Origin: Actinotignum timonense
Lineage (GTDB): Bacteria > Actinomycetota > Actinomycetes > Actinomycetales > Actinomycetaceae
DNA length: 64,000 nucleotides
Assembly (NCBI RefSeq): GCF_030216305.1
Contig: NZ_JASOKT010000004.1
Location: 83,538-147,537, forward strand
Direction of reading: 5' to 3'
Below, piece after piece: positions 7,663 to 16,880 of the stretch. Made by a program: the position numbers and the translations under genes. Under the pieces are notes generated by a model. That model saw nothing but the letters and a program-made list of their open reading frames with translations. It searched no databases and was not told where the DNA came from. Position 1 is the first letter of the stretch. The number at the start of each line of letters is the position of its first letter.

Positions 7663-8877
7663 GTGAGTACTACACCGAGCCCCCATACCCCGCGCCGCGT
7701 TTCCGCGCGCCTGGAAGCCCTTGCTCCCTCCGCCACCCTCGCGGTGGATGCCCGCCAGCGTGAACTGCGGGCCGCCGGCCGCCCCATTATTTCCTTCGGG
7801 GCCGGGGAACCGGATTTCCCCACCCCGGATCATATTGTTGCCGCCGCGGCTGCCGCCACCGGCGATATCCGTAATCACAAATACTCCGATCCCAACGGCT
7901 TGCCGGAGCTGCGCGAGGCGATTTGCGCCAAAGTCGCTTTCGATGCCGGGGTGCGGATTGACCCGAGCTGCGTCGTCGTTACTAATGGCGCGAAACAGGC
8001 CAATTTCGAAGCGTGGGCGGCGCTCATCGACCCGGGCGATAATGTGCTCCTCCCCTCCCCCTACTGGGTGACCTACCCGGAAGTCATTAAGCTCTTCGGC
8101 GGTACCGTCACCGAGGTGTACGCGCCCCCGGCGCAGGGCTTCAAGGTGAGCGTGGAGCAGCTTGAGGCCGCCCGCACCGAGAAAACGAAGGCGCTGCTGC
8201 TGTGCTCGCCCACCAATCCGACCGGCGCGGTCTACAGCGCCGCGGAAGTGCGCGCTATCGGCGCTTGGGCCCTTGAGCACGGGATTTGGCTGGTGGTCGA
8301 TGAAATTTACGAACACCTCACCTACGACGGCGTGCGCACCGCCTACCCGCTGGCCGAAGTGCCCGAGCTGGCCCAGCAAGCCCTGGTGATCGGCGGGGTT
8401 TCGAAGTCCTTCGCGATGACGGGTTGGCGGGTTGGGTGGCTCTACGGCCCGGCGGATGTGATGGCCGCGGTCAAGCGGGTGCATTCGCATCTGACCGGGA
8501 ACGTCAATAACGTGGCGCAGCGGGCCACCATCGCCGCGCTCACCGGCCCGCGCGACCGCATCGAGGAAATGCGCGAGGGCTTCGCGCGCCGCCGCGGCCG
8601 CATCGTGAGCGAACTGGCCAGTATTGACGGGGTGGAGGTCGCGCCCCCGGATGGCGCCTTCTATGTTTTTGCCGACGTCGCAGGCCTGCTGGGCGGGGCG
8701 GGCCCCCGCCGCGCCACGAGCTCCCTGGAGCTGGCCGATCAGCTCCTGAGTGATATTAATGTGGCCGCGGTGCCCGGGGAAGCCTTCGGGGTGGGCGGCT
8801 TCCTGCGCTTCTCCTACGCGCTTTCCGATGCGGAGCTAGCCGAGGGCATGGCGCGGCTGCGCGATTACTTCGCCTAG
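7663..8877 (+). CDS. aspC: pyridoxal-phosphate aminotransferase (aspartate type)
   Basis: Class I aminotransferase of 404 residues that transfers amino groups between aspartate or a related amino acid and 2-oxoglutarate. The PLP lysine lies in SKSFAMTGWRVGW (Lys248), the Asn-Pro motif in SPTNPTGA, and the N-terminal substrate lid in FGAGEPDFPTPDH. The size and motifs fit the I-gamma aspartate aminotransferases of actinobacteria. The start at 7663 is favoured because TTTAAT lies 6 nt upstream; an upstream GTG at 7648 is in frame. It is transcribed away from tRNA-Trp and converges on the phosphatase gene. Substrate preference is inferred from family. Confidence 0.88.
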   Translation: MSTTPSPHTPRRVSARLEALAPSATLAVDARQRELRAAGRPIISFGAGEPDFPTPDHIVAAAAAATGDIRNHKYSDPNGLPELREAICAKVAFDAGVRIDPSCVVVTNGAKQANFEAWAALIDPGDNVLLPSPYWVTYPEVIKLFGGTVTEVYAPPAQGFKVSVEQLEAARTEKTKALLLCSPTNPTGAVYSAAEVRAIGAWALEHGIWLVVDEIYEHLTYDGVRTAYPLAEVPELAQQALVIGGVSKSFAMTGWRVGWLYGPADVMAAVKRVHSHLTGNVNNVAQRATIAALTGPRDRIEEMREGFARRRGRIVSELASIDGVEVAPPDGAFYVFADVAGLLGGAGPRRATSSLELADQLLSDINVAAVPGEAFGVGGFLRFSYALSDAELAEGMARLRDYFA

Positions 8878-8942
8878 CAGCCGGAGAGCTGCCTAGCCGG
8901 CCGGCTGTGCTCCGCATGGTCAATCCGGCACGTTTCCAACAC

Positions 8943-8976
8943 CTGTGGGCCGCGACGTTTCCGCCGCGGCCCACAG
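8943..8976. terminator. hairpin between convergent genes
   Basis: A perfect 12-bp stem (8943-8954/8965-8976; core GTGGGCCGCG/CGCGGCCCAC) with a 10-nt loop lies between the aminotransferase and the phosphatase gene, which converge. It may end both. There is no T-tract. Confidence 0.6.
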
Positions 8977-9079
8977 TGCTTGACCCGTTATTCAGGCAGC
9001 TGAGCGCCAGTATTGACCGCCGGTGCGCAGTGCCGTGTTTATCGTGCCGGCGTACAGTGCCGGCACCTAGCGCCAGTAC

Positions 9080-12000
9080 TTAGCGCCGCACCGCCGGGGT
9101 ATCGGTGCCGTTACCGTCCCAGTCACCAACGAAGAGCTCGTCGGCCACGCATCCGTAGTGGAGCGTGAGATCGGCCGGGCCGGCGTTGAGGGAGTTCTTC
9201 ACGAGCAGCGCGTTGCCGCGGCGCACCGCGAAGGTATCCGTGCCGTTACCGTCGAAATCTCCGGTGAAGACTTCGTCCGCGGCCTTGCCGTAGGAGAACT
9301 GGGTATCGGCGTTACCCGAGACAATGGCGTTCTTGACGAAGATGACATTGCCGCGGCGTACCGCGAAGGTGTCCTTGTCATCGCCATCCCAGTCACCGAC
9401 CAGCGGGGTATCTCCGTAGCGGCCGTAGCTGATGACCTCATCCGCGTCCCCGCTCTTGAGGGAGTTCGCCACGTAGAAGGTGTTGCCGCGCTGAACCGCG
9501 AAGGTGTCCTTACCGTCGCCATCCCAGTCACCCACGAGCACGGTGTCACCGGCCTTACCGTAGGAGAATTCGATGGGGGCCTTGCCGCCCGCGAGGGTAT
9601 CGGAGACGTAGAAGGTGTTTCCGCGGCGCACCGCGAAGCTATCCTTGCCATCCCCGTTCCAGTCGCCTACGAGCACATCGTCGCCGGCGCGCCCGAAGCT
9701 GAAGACCGCCTGGGCCACGGTGGCGGTCCAGTTATTGGATACGTAGAAGGTGTTGCCGTTATCGGACGGCTCGGCTGGAACGGTGGGATCACCGCTCGGG
9801 TCCGTACCCGGTTCCGGAGTCGGATTCACGCTCGGATCCACGCTGGGCTCCGGCTTCGGCTCCGGCTTGGCACCTTCCTTGACGAACTGATTGACAACCG
9901 GCTGCGATTCCTTATCCAGGCCGAGCGCATTCGCTACGGTGTAGTGCAGGTCGGTCTGGTCGGTACGCCCGATTACGTTTTCCGCACCCGGGCCCGAGGC
10001 CGCGATACGCAGCTGGGCACCGGTGTGGCCCTGGCCGCCGCGCGCCACCTCATTGGAGGCCGCGGTGTTATAGGACATCTGCATGTAGTCGCCATCAACC
10101 GTCTTGAGGATGGTGTTCACACCGGAGGTCGTGCTTCCCGCACCCACGATCTGCGAGGTGTGGGCATGATCGGCGGTCACGAGGATAAGAGTGGGTTCAC
10201 CATTCTCTTTGGCCCAGCGCTGCGCTACCGCAACTGCCTGGTCCAAATCGTCCAGTTCGCCAATCTGACCGCAGGCATCCGCCCCGTGATCAGCCTTATC
10301 AATCGAGGCGGCTTCCACCTGGAGGAAGAATCCGGCGTCGTTCTTGAGCAGATCCATGGACTTCTGGGTCATGGCCGCCAGGGTGGGAACATCGGCGGTC
10401 CGGGCTTCGTTAATCGTGCAGGTTTCGTAGGTTGTCGGCTTGCCCGGGGTGGGCACCGACTCGTTGAACATGCGCGGCATATTGCCCGGGGTGAAGAGGC
10501 CGAGGACCGGCTTATCCTGGTTGGCTTCGGTCAGGGCAGCCATCTGCTCCGCCGTCGTCACAATCTGGAAGTCATTATCGCGCGCGTTTTCCAGCACGGA
10601 TTTACCGGCCGTCCACCGCGTCGTCTCACCCCAGGTACCGGACACCTGGACTTCGGCATCGAAGTACTTCGCGCCGCCACCCATCGTCACGTCCGCACGG
10701 GTATCCACGAGCTGTTCGGAAATCGAACCCATCCCGCCGTTTTCACGCAGATCGGAACCCTTGGCGGGCTTTGCGTTCCCGGAGGGCGCGTAATGCGAGC
10801 GGCTGGTCACGTGAGCACCCATAACCGCCGGGGTGGCATCCTGCACTTCCGAGGTGGTGATATTACCGGTCTTGAGCCCGGCCCGCTTCGCCTTCTCCAG
10901 GAGGTTCTCCTGGGGCTTCTGGGCCAGGTCCACGCCGATAGCGCCGTTGTACGTCTTGGTGCCGGTGGCCCAGGCGGTACCCGAAGCGGCCGAATCGGTC
11001 ACGTAGTTGATGGCGCCGTCGCGATCAATGGAGAAGTGGGTGTAGGACCCGGTGTAGTCGAGGTTATCGATACCGGGCAGGCGCCCGTTCGCCCCGTAAA
11101 GGTAGTTGCGGGCGGAGGTGATTTCCGAATCGCCCATCCCGTCACCGATGAAGAGCACCACGTTCTTAGCCTTGGCATCCGAGCGCTGCTCGCCGTCCTT
11201 GCCGTACTGGGCGAAATCACCGGGGGCCGGCACGGTCACCTTGCCGTTTTCGTCCACGGCGATGGCCATCTTGGCCCCGCCGGCTACCGGCTTGGCCAGA
11301 TTGGCATCGCTGGCGGCGGTGGAGGCTTCGGCGTTGAGCGAGAGTGCGTTACCGATGGTGTAGAAAAGATCGGTCTGGTCGGTTTGACCCAGCACATTTT
11401 CTTCACCGGGGCCGTAAGCAGCCACGCGCAGCTGCGCGCCGGTGTGCTGCTGGGAACCGGCATTCGTGCCATCCTCGGCGACCTTCGTGGTGCCGTAAAG
11501 GATGGACATGGGCGAACCATCGGCGGTGGTCAGGCGGGTCACGGGGCCCACGTGGTCGTCGCCGTCGGACACAATCTGCGCGGTATGCGAGTGATCCGCG
11601 GTCACGATAACGAGGGTCTGCCCGTCCTTCTTCGCGAAGTCCAGGGCAACCTTGGTGGCCTGGTCGAGGCGGTCAGTTTCCCCGATCTGCCCGCAGGCAT
11701 CCGAAGCGTGATCGCGCTTGTCAATGGAGGCGGATTCAACCTGGAGGAAGAAGCCCTTCTCCGCGCTCGGGTCATCGAGAAGTTCAATGGCCTTGCGGGT
11801 CATATCCACGAGTTCAGGCTCGGTGCCAATATCTTGCTTTTCGCAGGTGAGCGGATCAGCCTTCGCCCCGCCGACCTTCGCCTGGGAGGACTTGTAGGCC
11901 GTGGTCATATTCGAGGGCGCAAACAGCCCGAGAACCGGAGAATCCTGGTTCGCCTTGGTGATTCCCGCGAGTTCATCGGCGGTGGTCACCACTTGGAAAT

Positions 12001-12856
12001 CATTCGCGCGGGCATTGTCCAGAACCGACTTATTGGCTTCCCACTGGGTGTTGTACTTGGCCGCACCCTCGAGGAAGGGGTTGGTGTTCCCGGAGGCGGT
12101 GGTCACCATGGCGTCGAAGTACTTCGCGCCGCCGCCCAGGGTCACGTCCGCGCGGGTGTCCACAATCTGCTCCGAGATGGAGCCGAGCCCGCCGTTTTCA
12201 CGCAGGTCCGCGCCCTTGGCCGGCTTCGAGTTACCGGAGGGAGCGTAGTAGCTGCGGCTGGTGGAATGCGCACCCATCACGGCCGGGGTGGCGTCCTGAA
12301 TATCGGAGGTGGTCACGTTGCCGGTACGCATCCCGGCGTTCTTGGCCTGCTCGATGAGGTTCTGCACCGGCTTGCCGGCCAAATCCACGCCGATGGCTCC
12401 GTTGTACGTCTTCGTACAGGTGGCCCAGGCGGTTCCCGAGGCGGCCGAATCAGTCACGTAATTGAAAGCACCATCCTTGTAGAGGGAATGGTGCGTGTAC
12501 ATACCTTCGGAGGTGAGTTCGTCAATACCTTCGAAACGCCCCGAGGCGCCCTTGAGGTAGTTGCGGGCCGCGGTGATTTCCGACTGGCCCATGCCATCAC
12601 CAATAATGAGGATGACGTTGCGGGCCTTGGCGTTGGAACGCCCCTGACCCGCCTTACCGAATTGCGCGCAATCGCCGGGTTTGGGCGGAATAACGTTGCC
12701 TTGCGAATCAAAAATAACGCAGTTTTCCGGCCCGTTCGCGGTGCGGTAGGTGGTATTTTCCGCCGAAGCGGCACCTCCCGCGAGCGCCGAGAAGCCGACG
12801 GCGGCCACAGCTGCTGCTGCCACCGCGCGCCGGGCAGTGAAATGTGAGGATCCCAT
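9080..12856 (-). CDS. secreted double alkaline phosphatase with C-terminal repeats
   Basis: An exported protein of 1258 residues. A signal peptide (about 1-32, ending GGAASA) is followed by two PhoA-type phosphatase domains (about 75-505 and 555-985). Each has the nucleophile motif VTDSAASGTAWAT, a GDGMG metal site, an ASIDK.DH block, TADH.H and HTGAQLR. Both domains keep the residues expected for zinc/magnesium catalysis. The first has ATCTKTYNG where the second and E. coli PhoA have Gly or similar. A Pro/Glu linker (about 990-1033) leads to five 45-residue repeats (1034-1258) with GDW(D/N)GDGKD calcium-binding-like loops. It probably releases phosphate from organic esters outside the cell. 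No LPXTG anchor is seen. Confidence 0.93.
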   Translation of the reverse strand: MGSSHFTARRAVAAAAVAAVGFSALAGGAASAENTTYRTANGPENCVIFDSQGNVIPPKPGDCAQFGKAGQGRSNAKARNVILIIGDGMGQSEITAARNYLKGASGRFEGIDELTSEGMYTHHSLYKDGAFNYVTDSAASGTAWATCTKTYNGAIGVDLAGKPVQNLIEQAKNAGMRTGNVTTSDIQDATPAVMGAHSTSRSYYAPSGNSKPAKGADLRENGGLGSISEQIVDTRADVTLGGGAKYFDAMVTTASGNTNPFLEGAAKYNTQWEANKSVLDNARANDFQVVTTADELAGITKANQDSPVLGLFAPSNMTTAYKSSQAKVGGAKADPLTCEKQDIGTEPELVDMTRKAIELLDDPSAEKGFFLQVESASIDKRDHASDACGQIGETDRLDQATKVALDFAKKDGQTLVIVTADHSHTAQIVSDGDDHVGPVTRLTTADGSPMSILYGTTKVAEDGTNAGSQQHTGAQLRVAAYGPGEENVLGQTDQTDLFYTIGNALSLNAEASTAASDANLAKPVAGGAKMAIAVDENGKVTVPAPGDFAQYGKDGEQRSDAKAKNVVLFIGDGMGDSEITSARNYLYGANGRLPGIDNLDYTGSYTHFSIDRDGAINYVTDSAASGTAWATGTKTYNGAIGVDLAQKPQENLLEKAKRAGLKTGNITTSEVQDATPAVMGAHVTSRSHYAPSGNAKPAKGSDLRENGGMGSISEQLVDTRADVTMGGGAKYFDAEVQVSGTWGETTRWTAGKSVLENARDNDFQIVTTAEQMAALTEANQDKPVLGLFTPGNMPRMFNESVPTPGKPTTYETCTINEARTADVPTLAAMTQKSMDLLKNDAGFFLQVEAASIDKADHGADACGQIGELDDLDQAVAVAQRWAKENGEPTLILVTADHAHTSQIVGAGSTTSGVNTILKTVDGDYMQMSYNTAASNEVARGGQGHTGAQLRIAASGPGAENVIGRTDQTDLHYTVANALGLDKESQPVVNQFVKEGAKPEPKPEPSVDPSVNPTPEPGTDPSGDPTVPAEPSDNGNTFYVSNNWTATVAQAVFSFGRAGDDVLVGDWNGDGKDSFAVRRGNTFYVSDTLAGGKAPIEFSYGKAGDTVLVGDWDGDGKDTFAVQRGNTFYVANSLKSGDADEVISYGRYGDTPLVGDWDGDDKDTFAVRRGNVIFVKNAIVSGNADTQFSYGKAADEVFTGDFDGNGTDTFAVRRGNALLVKNSLNAGPADLTLHYGCVADELFVGDWDGNGTDTPAVRR
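9083..9757 (-). repeat. five 135-bp coding repeats
   Basis: The end of the phosphatase gene is five in-frame units of exactly 135 bp. Each encodes 45 residues of the form GNTFYV...FSYGKAGD..LVGDWDGDGKDTFAVRR. The first three are closest to each other; the last two are more diverged (GNALLVKN, GDWDGNGTDTPAV). Confidence 0.9.
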
Positions 12857-13052
12857 TGTCCTTTTATCCCTTCTAACAGAACGTGGGCCCTCTAAGGTTC
12901 ACTTAACTCATTTACCGGAAAGCAAGCACAATGTAACGAGCGGGTGAACAGTATTGTTTGTGCGTGGTGGTTGCGGCACTGTCAGGTGACGAAAATTCCG
13001 GGGTTTTAACGACGACGCCGCTCGCCGGGCAGCGGGTGTATCGGGAGCGCAG
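12857..13052. promoter_or_regulatory. upstream region of the phosphatase gene
   Basis: The spacer between the phosphatase and kinase genes contains GTTCACC in the direction of the phosphatase gene (12943-12949), followed about 12 bp later by GTTACAT. A second GTTCAC (12897-12902) lies in the opposite direction, with TCATTTACC beside it. These resemble units of the actinobacterial PHO box. A weak variant of the dispersed motif, AACGACGACGCCGC, lies at 13008-13021. Confidence 0.4.
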
Positions 13053-14387
13053 CTAGCCCCGCGGGTAGGCATTTCCTCCATATCCGGCCAGGTAGCGCGC
13101 CCGGGAGAGCCAGTATTCAGCTTCGCGCAGCCGCCCGAGGGCATCGTGTTCCCAGCGGGTGCCGTCGGTGCGGGCGGCCCCGGCAACGAGGGAGAGCGTG
13201 ACCCCGGCTGCCCGCGCGTACACGGGCGCGGCAGGTAAACGCTGTTCCAGCAAGGCGCACCACTGGCCCAGGATGGAACGCAGGTGCGGGTAGGCGGCCG
13301 GGGCCAGGTGGGGCAGCACGCTCATATGCCCGAGCAGGCAAGCCCAGTCATCGGCGCGGTAGCCCGGGCCGAGGGAATCCACGTCAATAACGCCGGCCAT
13401 CCAGCCGGTGGGGCTTCCCGCCGCGCGCCCCGTTGGCGTGGGCACGTCTACGGCAGTCCCCATTGGCGCGGGCGCGCCTACCGCCGGCCCGCGCTGCACG
13501 AAAATATTGGCTTCGTAAAAATCGCCGTGCACGGGCACGATGGGCCCGGGATCGAGGCTGGCCATCATCTCCGTGACTCCGCTGGCCACCGCGTGGGCGC
13601 GAGCCGCGATACCGGGGAGGGCTACCGCGGCGGCGTGCGCGTAGTGGCCCACCCGATCCGCCCAGGCAGGCCGGTGGGTGAGGTGGATGGCCGCGGCCGG
13701 CAGGCTTTCTTGCAGATTCCACAGGGTGTCGAAAAGCGCGACGCTCTGCTCCCCCAGCCCTCGGGCCAGCCAATTGGCCAGCGGCTCGCCCGGGAGGGTG
13801 GAAATAAGAACGAGGCCGCTCGAATCTTCGCGCACCACCCGCGGGGCGAGCACCCCGGCCTCCCCTAGCATGCGATGGCGTTTGGCCAGGGACTGCGCGG
13901 CCGGTGGGCGCAGCACTTTCGCGAAAGCACTTCCGCCGCCCGCGGTGGTGACTTTGACGACGGCACGCCTGGTGGGCCGGTAGCTTTTGAGCTCCACCGC
14001 TACTTTTTCTCCCAGGAATGCCGACATTCGGCTCGGGGTAACGGCCAGCGGGAGCGCGGGAAGCTCGGGATCATGGGGGTATTCCCAGACCCACACGGCA
14101 GTATCGCGGTGGGTGAGGCGCACGAGGCTCGGGGTGAAAGTTTGGGAGAGCTGCGCGGTGGAGGCGCACACGTATTTTTCGCGCGCTTGGCCGGTGGGGC
14201 GCCCGCCTTCCCCGCGGGCGCGCGCGGTCACGGTGTAGCTCACGGTCACGCCGGCCCCGGGGCGGTGATTGACGCGGTGGACCGCCCAGGAGATGAGCTG
14301 CCAAGCGGGAAGCGCGGTGGCGAGCATCGACCCGGCGTCCGGGCCGGTCAGCAACGCTAAATCAGCGCTTTCCGAAGATGCAGCCAT
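13053..14387 (-). CDS. APH-family phosphotransferase, substrate unknown
   Basis: Kinase-like protein of 444 residues in the aminoglycoside phosphotransferase/choline kinase fold. The catalytic loop is VHGDFYEANIFV (His287, Asp289, Asn294), and the metal-binding DFG-equivalent is IDVDSLGPG near residue 340. Between them is an unusual insertion rich in Pro/Ala/Gly. The N-terminal 170 residues do not match a motif I know. Resistance kinase, maltokinase-like and choline kinase-like roles are all open. ATG with CACTAT 6 nt upstream and no ribosome site suggests a leaderless mRNA. It is divergent from add. Confidence 0.75.
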   Translation of the reverse strand: MAASSESADLALLTGPDAGSMLATALPAWQLISWAVHRVNHRPGAGVTVSYTVTARARGEGGRPTGQAREKYVCASTAQLSQTFTPSLVRLTHRDTAVWVWEYPHDPELPALPLAVTPSRMSAFLGEKVAVELKSYRPTRRAVVKVTTAGGGSAFAKVLRPPAAQSLAKRHRMLGEAGVLAPRVVREDSSGLVLISTLPGEPLANWLARGLGEQSVALFDTLWNLQESLPAAAIHLTHRPAWADRVGHYAHAAAVALPGIAARAHAVASGVTEMMASLDPGPIVPVHGDFYEANIFVQRGPAVGAPAPMGTAVDVPTPTGRAAGSPTGWMAGVIDVDSLGPGYRADDWACLLGHMSVLPHLAPAAYPHLRSILGQWCALLEQRLPAAPVYARAAGVTLSLVAGAARTDGTRWEHDALGRLREAEYWLSRARYLAGYGGNAYPRG

Positions 14388-14489
14388 AGAACAATAGTGC
14401 CGCATCCACCCCGGTGGCACAATGCGGGCGCGCGCCACGCTGCGGGTGCCCGCACCTCACGCGTGCCGCCGGCGTGGGAAGATGGAGTG

Positions 14490-15509
14490 GTGCGTGACCT
14501 TGCTGCCCTTCCCAAAGCCCATGTGCATCTGCACTTCACCGGTTCGCTGAGCGTGCCCAGTCTCGTGGATATGGCCCGCCACGCCGGGGTGCGCCTGCCC
14601 GAGAACCTCACCGATAACGTGGCGATGCAGGTGCCCGCGGACCAGCGCGGCTGGTTCCGATTCCAACGTGCCTACGATGCCGCGCGCGCCGTCGTTCGAT
14701 CTGAAGAAGCAATGCGGCGGATCGTACGCGAAGCGGCTCGGGCCGACCGGGCGGAAGGATCGCGGCGCCTGGAAATTCAAATCGACCCGACCTCCTACGC
14801 CCCTTACGTCGGCGGTATCACCCCGGCCCTCGAAATTGTTCTCGACGAGGCGAAAGCGGCCACCCGGGATACCGGTGTGGAGGTGGGTGTTATTGTGGCG
14901 GCCTCGCGCACCCGCCACCCGCTCGATGCGCGCACCCTGGCCCGTCTGGCCGCCCGCTACGCCGGGGATGCTCCCGGCGAGGTAGTGGGTTTCGGGCTTT
15001 CCAATGATGAGCGGCGCGGGCACACCGCGGAATTCGAGGCAGCTTTCCGCATCGCCAGGCGGGCCGGCCTGCGTTCGGTTCCCCACGGCGGGGAGCTGCT
15101 CGGCCCCGAGCATTTGCGCGAGGTCATCACGCACCTGAATCCGGACCGGCTCGGCCACGGGGTGCGGGCCGCCGAGGATCGCGCCCTCATCGATGAGATT
15201 GTGGAGCGCGGGATCGCGCTGGAGGTATGCCCCGCCTCGAATGTGTCGCTCGGGGTATTCCGCGAAAATGACGATGTTCCCCTGCGTACCCTTTTCGACG
15301 CCGGGGCAATCATCGCCCTGGGTGCCGATGACCCGCTGCTCTTCCTGGCCCGCCTCAATGACCAGTATGAGATTGCGCGCCGGCAGGGCTTCTCCGATGC
15401 GGAGCTGGCCGAATTAGCCCGCCGTTCCATCCGCGCTTCCTTCGCCTCCGCTTCCTCCAAACGGGCCTGGCTCGCGGAGGTTGATGCCTGGCTGGCAGAA
15501 GAGGACTAG
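14490..15509 (+). CDS. add: adenosine deaminase
   Basis: Zinc hydrolase of purine salvage that converts adenosine to inosine. The 339-residue chain carries HVHLH near the N-terminus (zinc ligands His13 and His15), SVPHGGE, LGHGVRAAED, the CPASNVSLG motif and ALGADDPLLF, which together hold the zinc and catalytic residues of the family. GTG codons at 14487 and 14490 are both possible starts; the GGAAGATGGAG stretch just upstream could be the ribosome site. The upstream in-frame extension to 14397 is low in complexity and rejected. The gene converges on murB and overlaps its stop by 4 nt. Confidence 0.9.
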   Translation: MRDLAALPKAHVHLHFTGSLSVPSLVDMARHAGVRLPENLTDNVAMQVPADQRGWFRFQRAYDAARAVVRSEEAMRRIVREAARADRAEGSRRLEIQIDPTSYAPYVGGITPALEIVLDEAKAATRDTGVEVGVIVAASRTRHPLDARTLARLAARYAGDAPGEVVGFGLSNDERRGHTAEFEAAFRIARRAGLRSVPHGGELLGPEHLREVITHLNPDRLGHGVRAAEDRALIDEIVERGIALEVCPASNVSLGVFRENDDVPLRTLFDAGAIIALGADDPLLFLARLNDQYEIARRQGFSDAELAELARRSIRASFASASSKRAWLAEVDAWLAEED

Positions 15510-16672
15510 GCTTCCAGGCCGCCGAGCACCACCGGCTCGGGATGGAGCACCACCCCGAAGGCTTCTTTCACACCGGCCTGGATTTCCCGGGCGAGCGCGC
15601 GCAGCTGAGAACCGGTGGCTCCCCCGGCATTGGTGAGCGCTAGGGTGTGCTTGGAGGAGAGCCGCGCCGGGCCGTGCCCGTAGCCCCGGGTGAACCCGGC
15701 ATGCTCAATCAACCAGGCGGCTGAGGTCTTGACTAGCCCGTCTACTACGGGAACACCGCCGCTCAGAGTTGCGTGTGCGGCGTCGTGCACCTCGTAACGC
15801 GGGGCGTCTTCCGGCAGCCGCTGCGCCTGCGCGGTGGTGAGCACCGGGTTGGTGAAGAAAGAACCGCACGAATACGTATCGCGGTCGGCATTATTGAGGA
15901 CCATGCCTTTGCTACCGCGCAGCTCCAGTACCGCCTCTCGCACCGTTTCCGAAGGCACCCGCGCCCCGAGCTCCACCCCGAGGTGGCGGGCCAGCTGCGC
16001 GTAGCCGATGGGATCGGACACATTGGATAGCTTGGTTTGGAAAGTCACCTCAAGGACGATATACCGCGGGCTCGGCCCGTATTCCCCGATGGTTTCCTTG
16101 AGGATTGAGGTGCGGTAGCCCAGGCGCATATCCGCGAGGAACAGCGTGCGGATGCGTTCTTCGCGCCGGTCATAAACCTTGAGACGCGCGAGGGTCGCGG
16201 CGACTTCCTGCCCGTAGGCCCCGATATTTTGCACCGGGGCCGCGCCAACCGTTCCCGGAATCCCGGAGAGCGCTTCAAAACCGCCCCAGTCCTGGGAAAT
16301 CGCGTGGACCACGAGGTCATCCCACGGGGTTCCCGGCAGCGCGGAAAAATTCGCGCCTTCGCAGCTGCCCAGCGAATCCAACACGATCCCGGAGCGCATA
16401 TCGCGCAGCACAATCCCGTCAAAATGGCTATCCGCGGGCAGGATATTCGAGCCGCCCCCAATAACGAGGAGCGGGGTGCCGGCCGCGTCCGCCCGGCGTA
16501 CGGTATCCACCACCTCGGTTTCGGTGGTGGCTTCCACGAGTTCGGTGAAGGTTCCGCCCACGCCGATGGTGGTGAGTTCGGCGAGGGTGGTAGCTCCGCT
16601 GCGGGCCCGGGTGGAGAGCACCGGCGCGCTCACGTGATGCGGTTCGGGTGGTTCGGGAAGAGTACAGCTCAT
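15506..16672 (-). CDS. murB: UDP-N-acetylmuramate dehydrogenase
   Basis: MurB reduces UDP-GlcNAc-enolpyruvate to UDP-MurNAc with NADPH, the second committed step of peptidoglycan synthesis. The 388-residue protein has an FAD-binding N-terminal domain with GGGSNIL (72-78) and the SGIPGTVGAAPVQNIGAYG segment, and a C-terminal domain with the proton-donor serine in YSCGSFFTNP. TAGGCT lies exactly 6 nt before the ATG and there is no ribosome site, so a leaderless mRNA is likely. It is convergent with add (4-nt overlap). Confidence 0.95.
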   Translation of the reverse strand: MSCTLPEPPEPHHVSAPVLSTRARSGATTLAELTTIGVGGTFTELVEATTETEVVDTVRRADAAGTPLLVIGGGSNILPADSHFDGIVLRDMRSGIVLDSLGSCEGANFSALPGTPWDDLVVHAISQDWGGFEALSGIPGTVGAAPVQNIGAYGQEVAATLARLKVYDRREERIRTLFLADMRLGYRTSILKETIGEYGPSPRYIVLEVTFQTKLSNVSDPIGYAQLARHLGVELGARVPSETVREAVLELRGSKGMVLNNADRDTYSCGSFFTNPVLTTAQAQRLPEDAPRYEVHDAAHATLSGGVPVVDGLVKTSAAWLIEHAGFTRGYGHGPARLSSKHTLALTNAGGATGSQLRALAREIQAGVKEAFGVVLHPEPVVLGGLEA

Positions 16673-16724
16673 TGTTCTAGCCTACGGCTTTCACGGCGAC
16701 GGCGCATGCGCTGCGCGCGCGATT

Positions 16725-16775
16725 GGTACGACGGCGCAGCTTCAGCCCGAGCGCGATTGGTACGACGGCGCAGCT
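16725..16775 (+). repeat. tandem pair of the dispersed motif
   Basis: Two exact copies of GGTACGACGGCGCAGCT (16725-16741 and 16759-16775) lie 34 bp apart. The shared block is longer, GCGCGATTGGTACGACGGCG. They lie between murB and the rpmG terminator. Confidence 0.9.
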
Positions 16776-16792
16776 GGAGCCACCAGATACGC

Positions 16793-16821
16793 AAAAAGGG
16801 AAGCCCGTTCAGGCTTCCCTT
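16793..16821 (-). terminator. rpmG terminator
   Basis: On the minus strand an 8-bp stem GGGAAGCC/GGCTTCCC (16798-16805/16812-16819) is followed directly by TTTTT. It ends the tRNA-rpmG transcript. Confidence 0.9.
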
Positions 16822-16880
16822 GAGCTGTGCATCCCGGCCGGGGTTCATCCCGGGTGGGATACCGTCACGCTACCGCGCTA

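Noticed and set aside
9083..9757. CRISPR-like regular repeats
   Set aside because: The five 135-bp units are in frame and encode protein repeats; there are no short identical repeats with unique spacers anywhere in the window.
9158..12847. 1229-residue open frame antisense to the phosphatase gene
   Set aside because: It mirrors the high-GC codon pattern of the phosphatase gene, has no ribosome site and no recognisable domain.
13876..13935. CACTTTCGCGAAAGCAC palindrome as another element end
   Set aside because: It lies in the coding sequence of the APH-like gene and matches only CACTTT.
13053..14387. Antibiotic resistance kinase
   Set aside because: The APH catalytic loop is present, but the family covers many substrates and the context is housekeeping.
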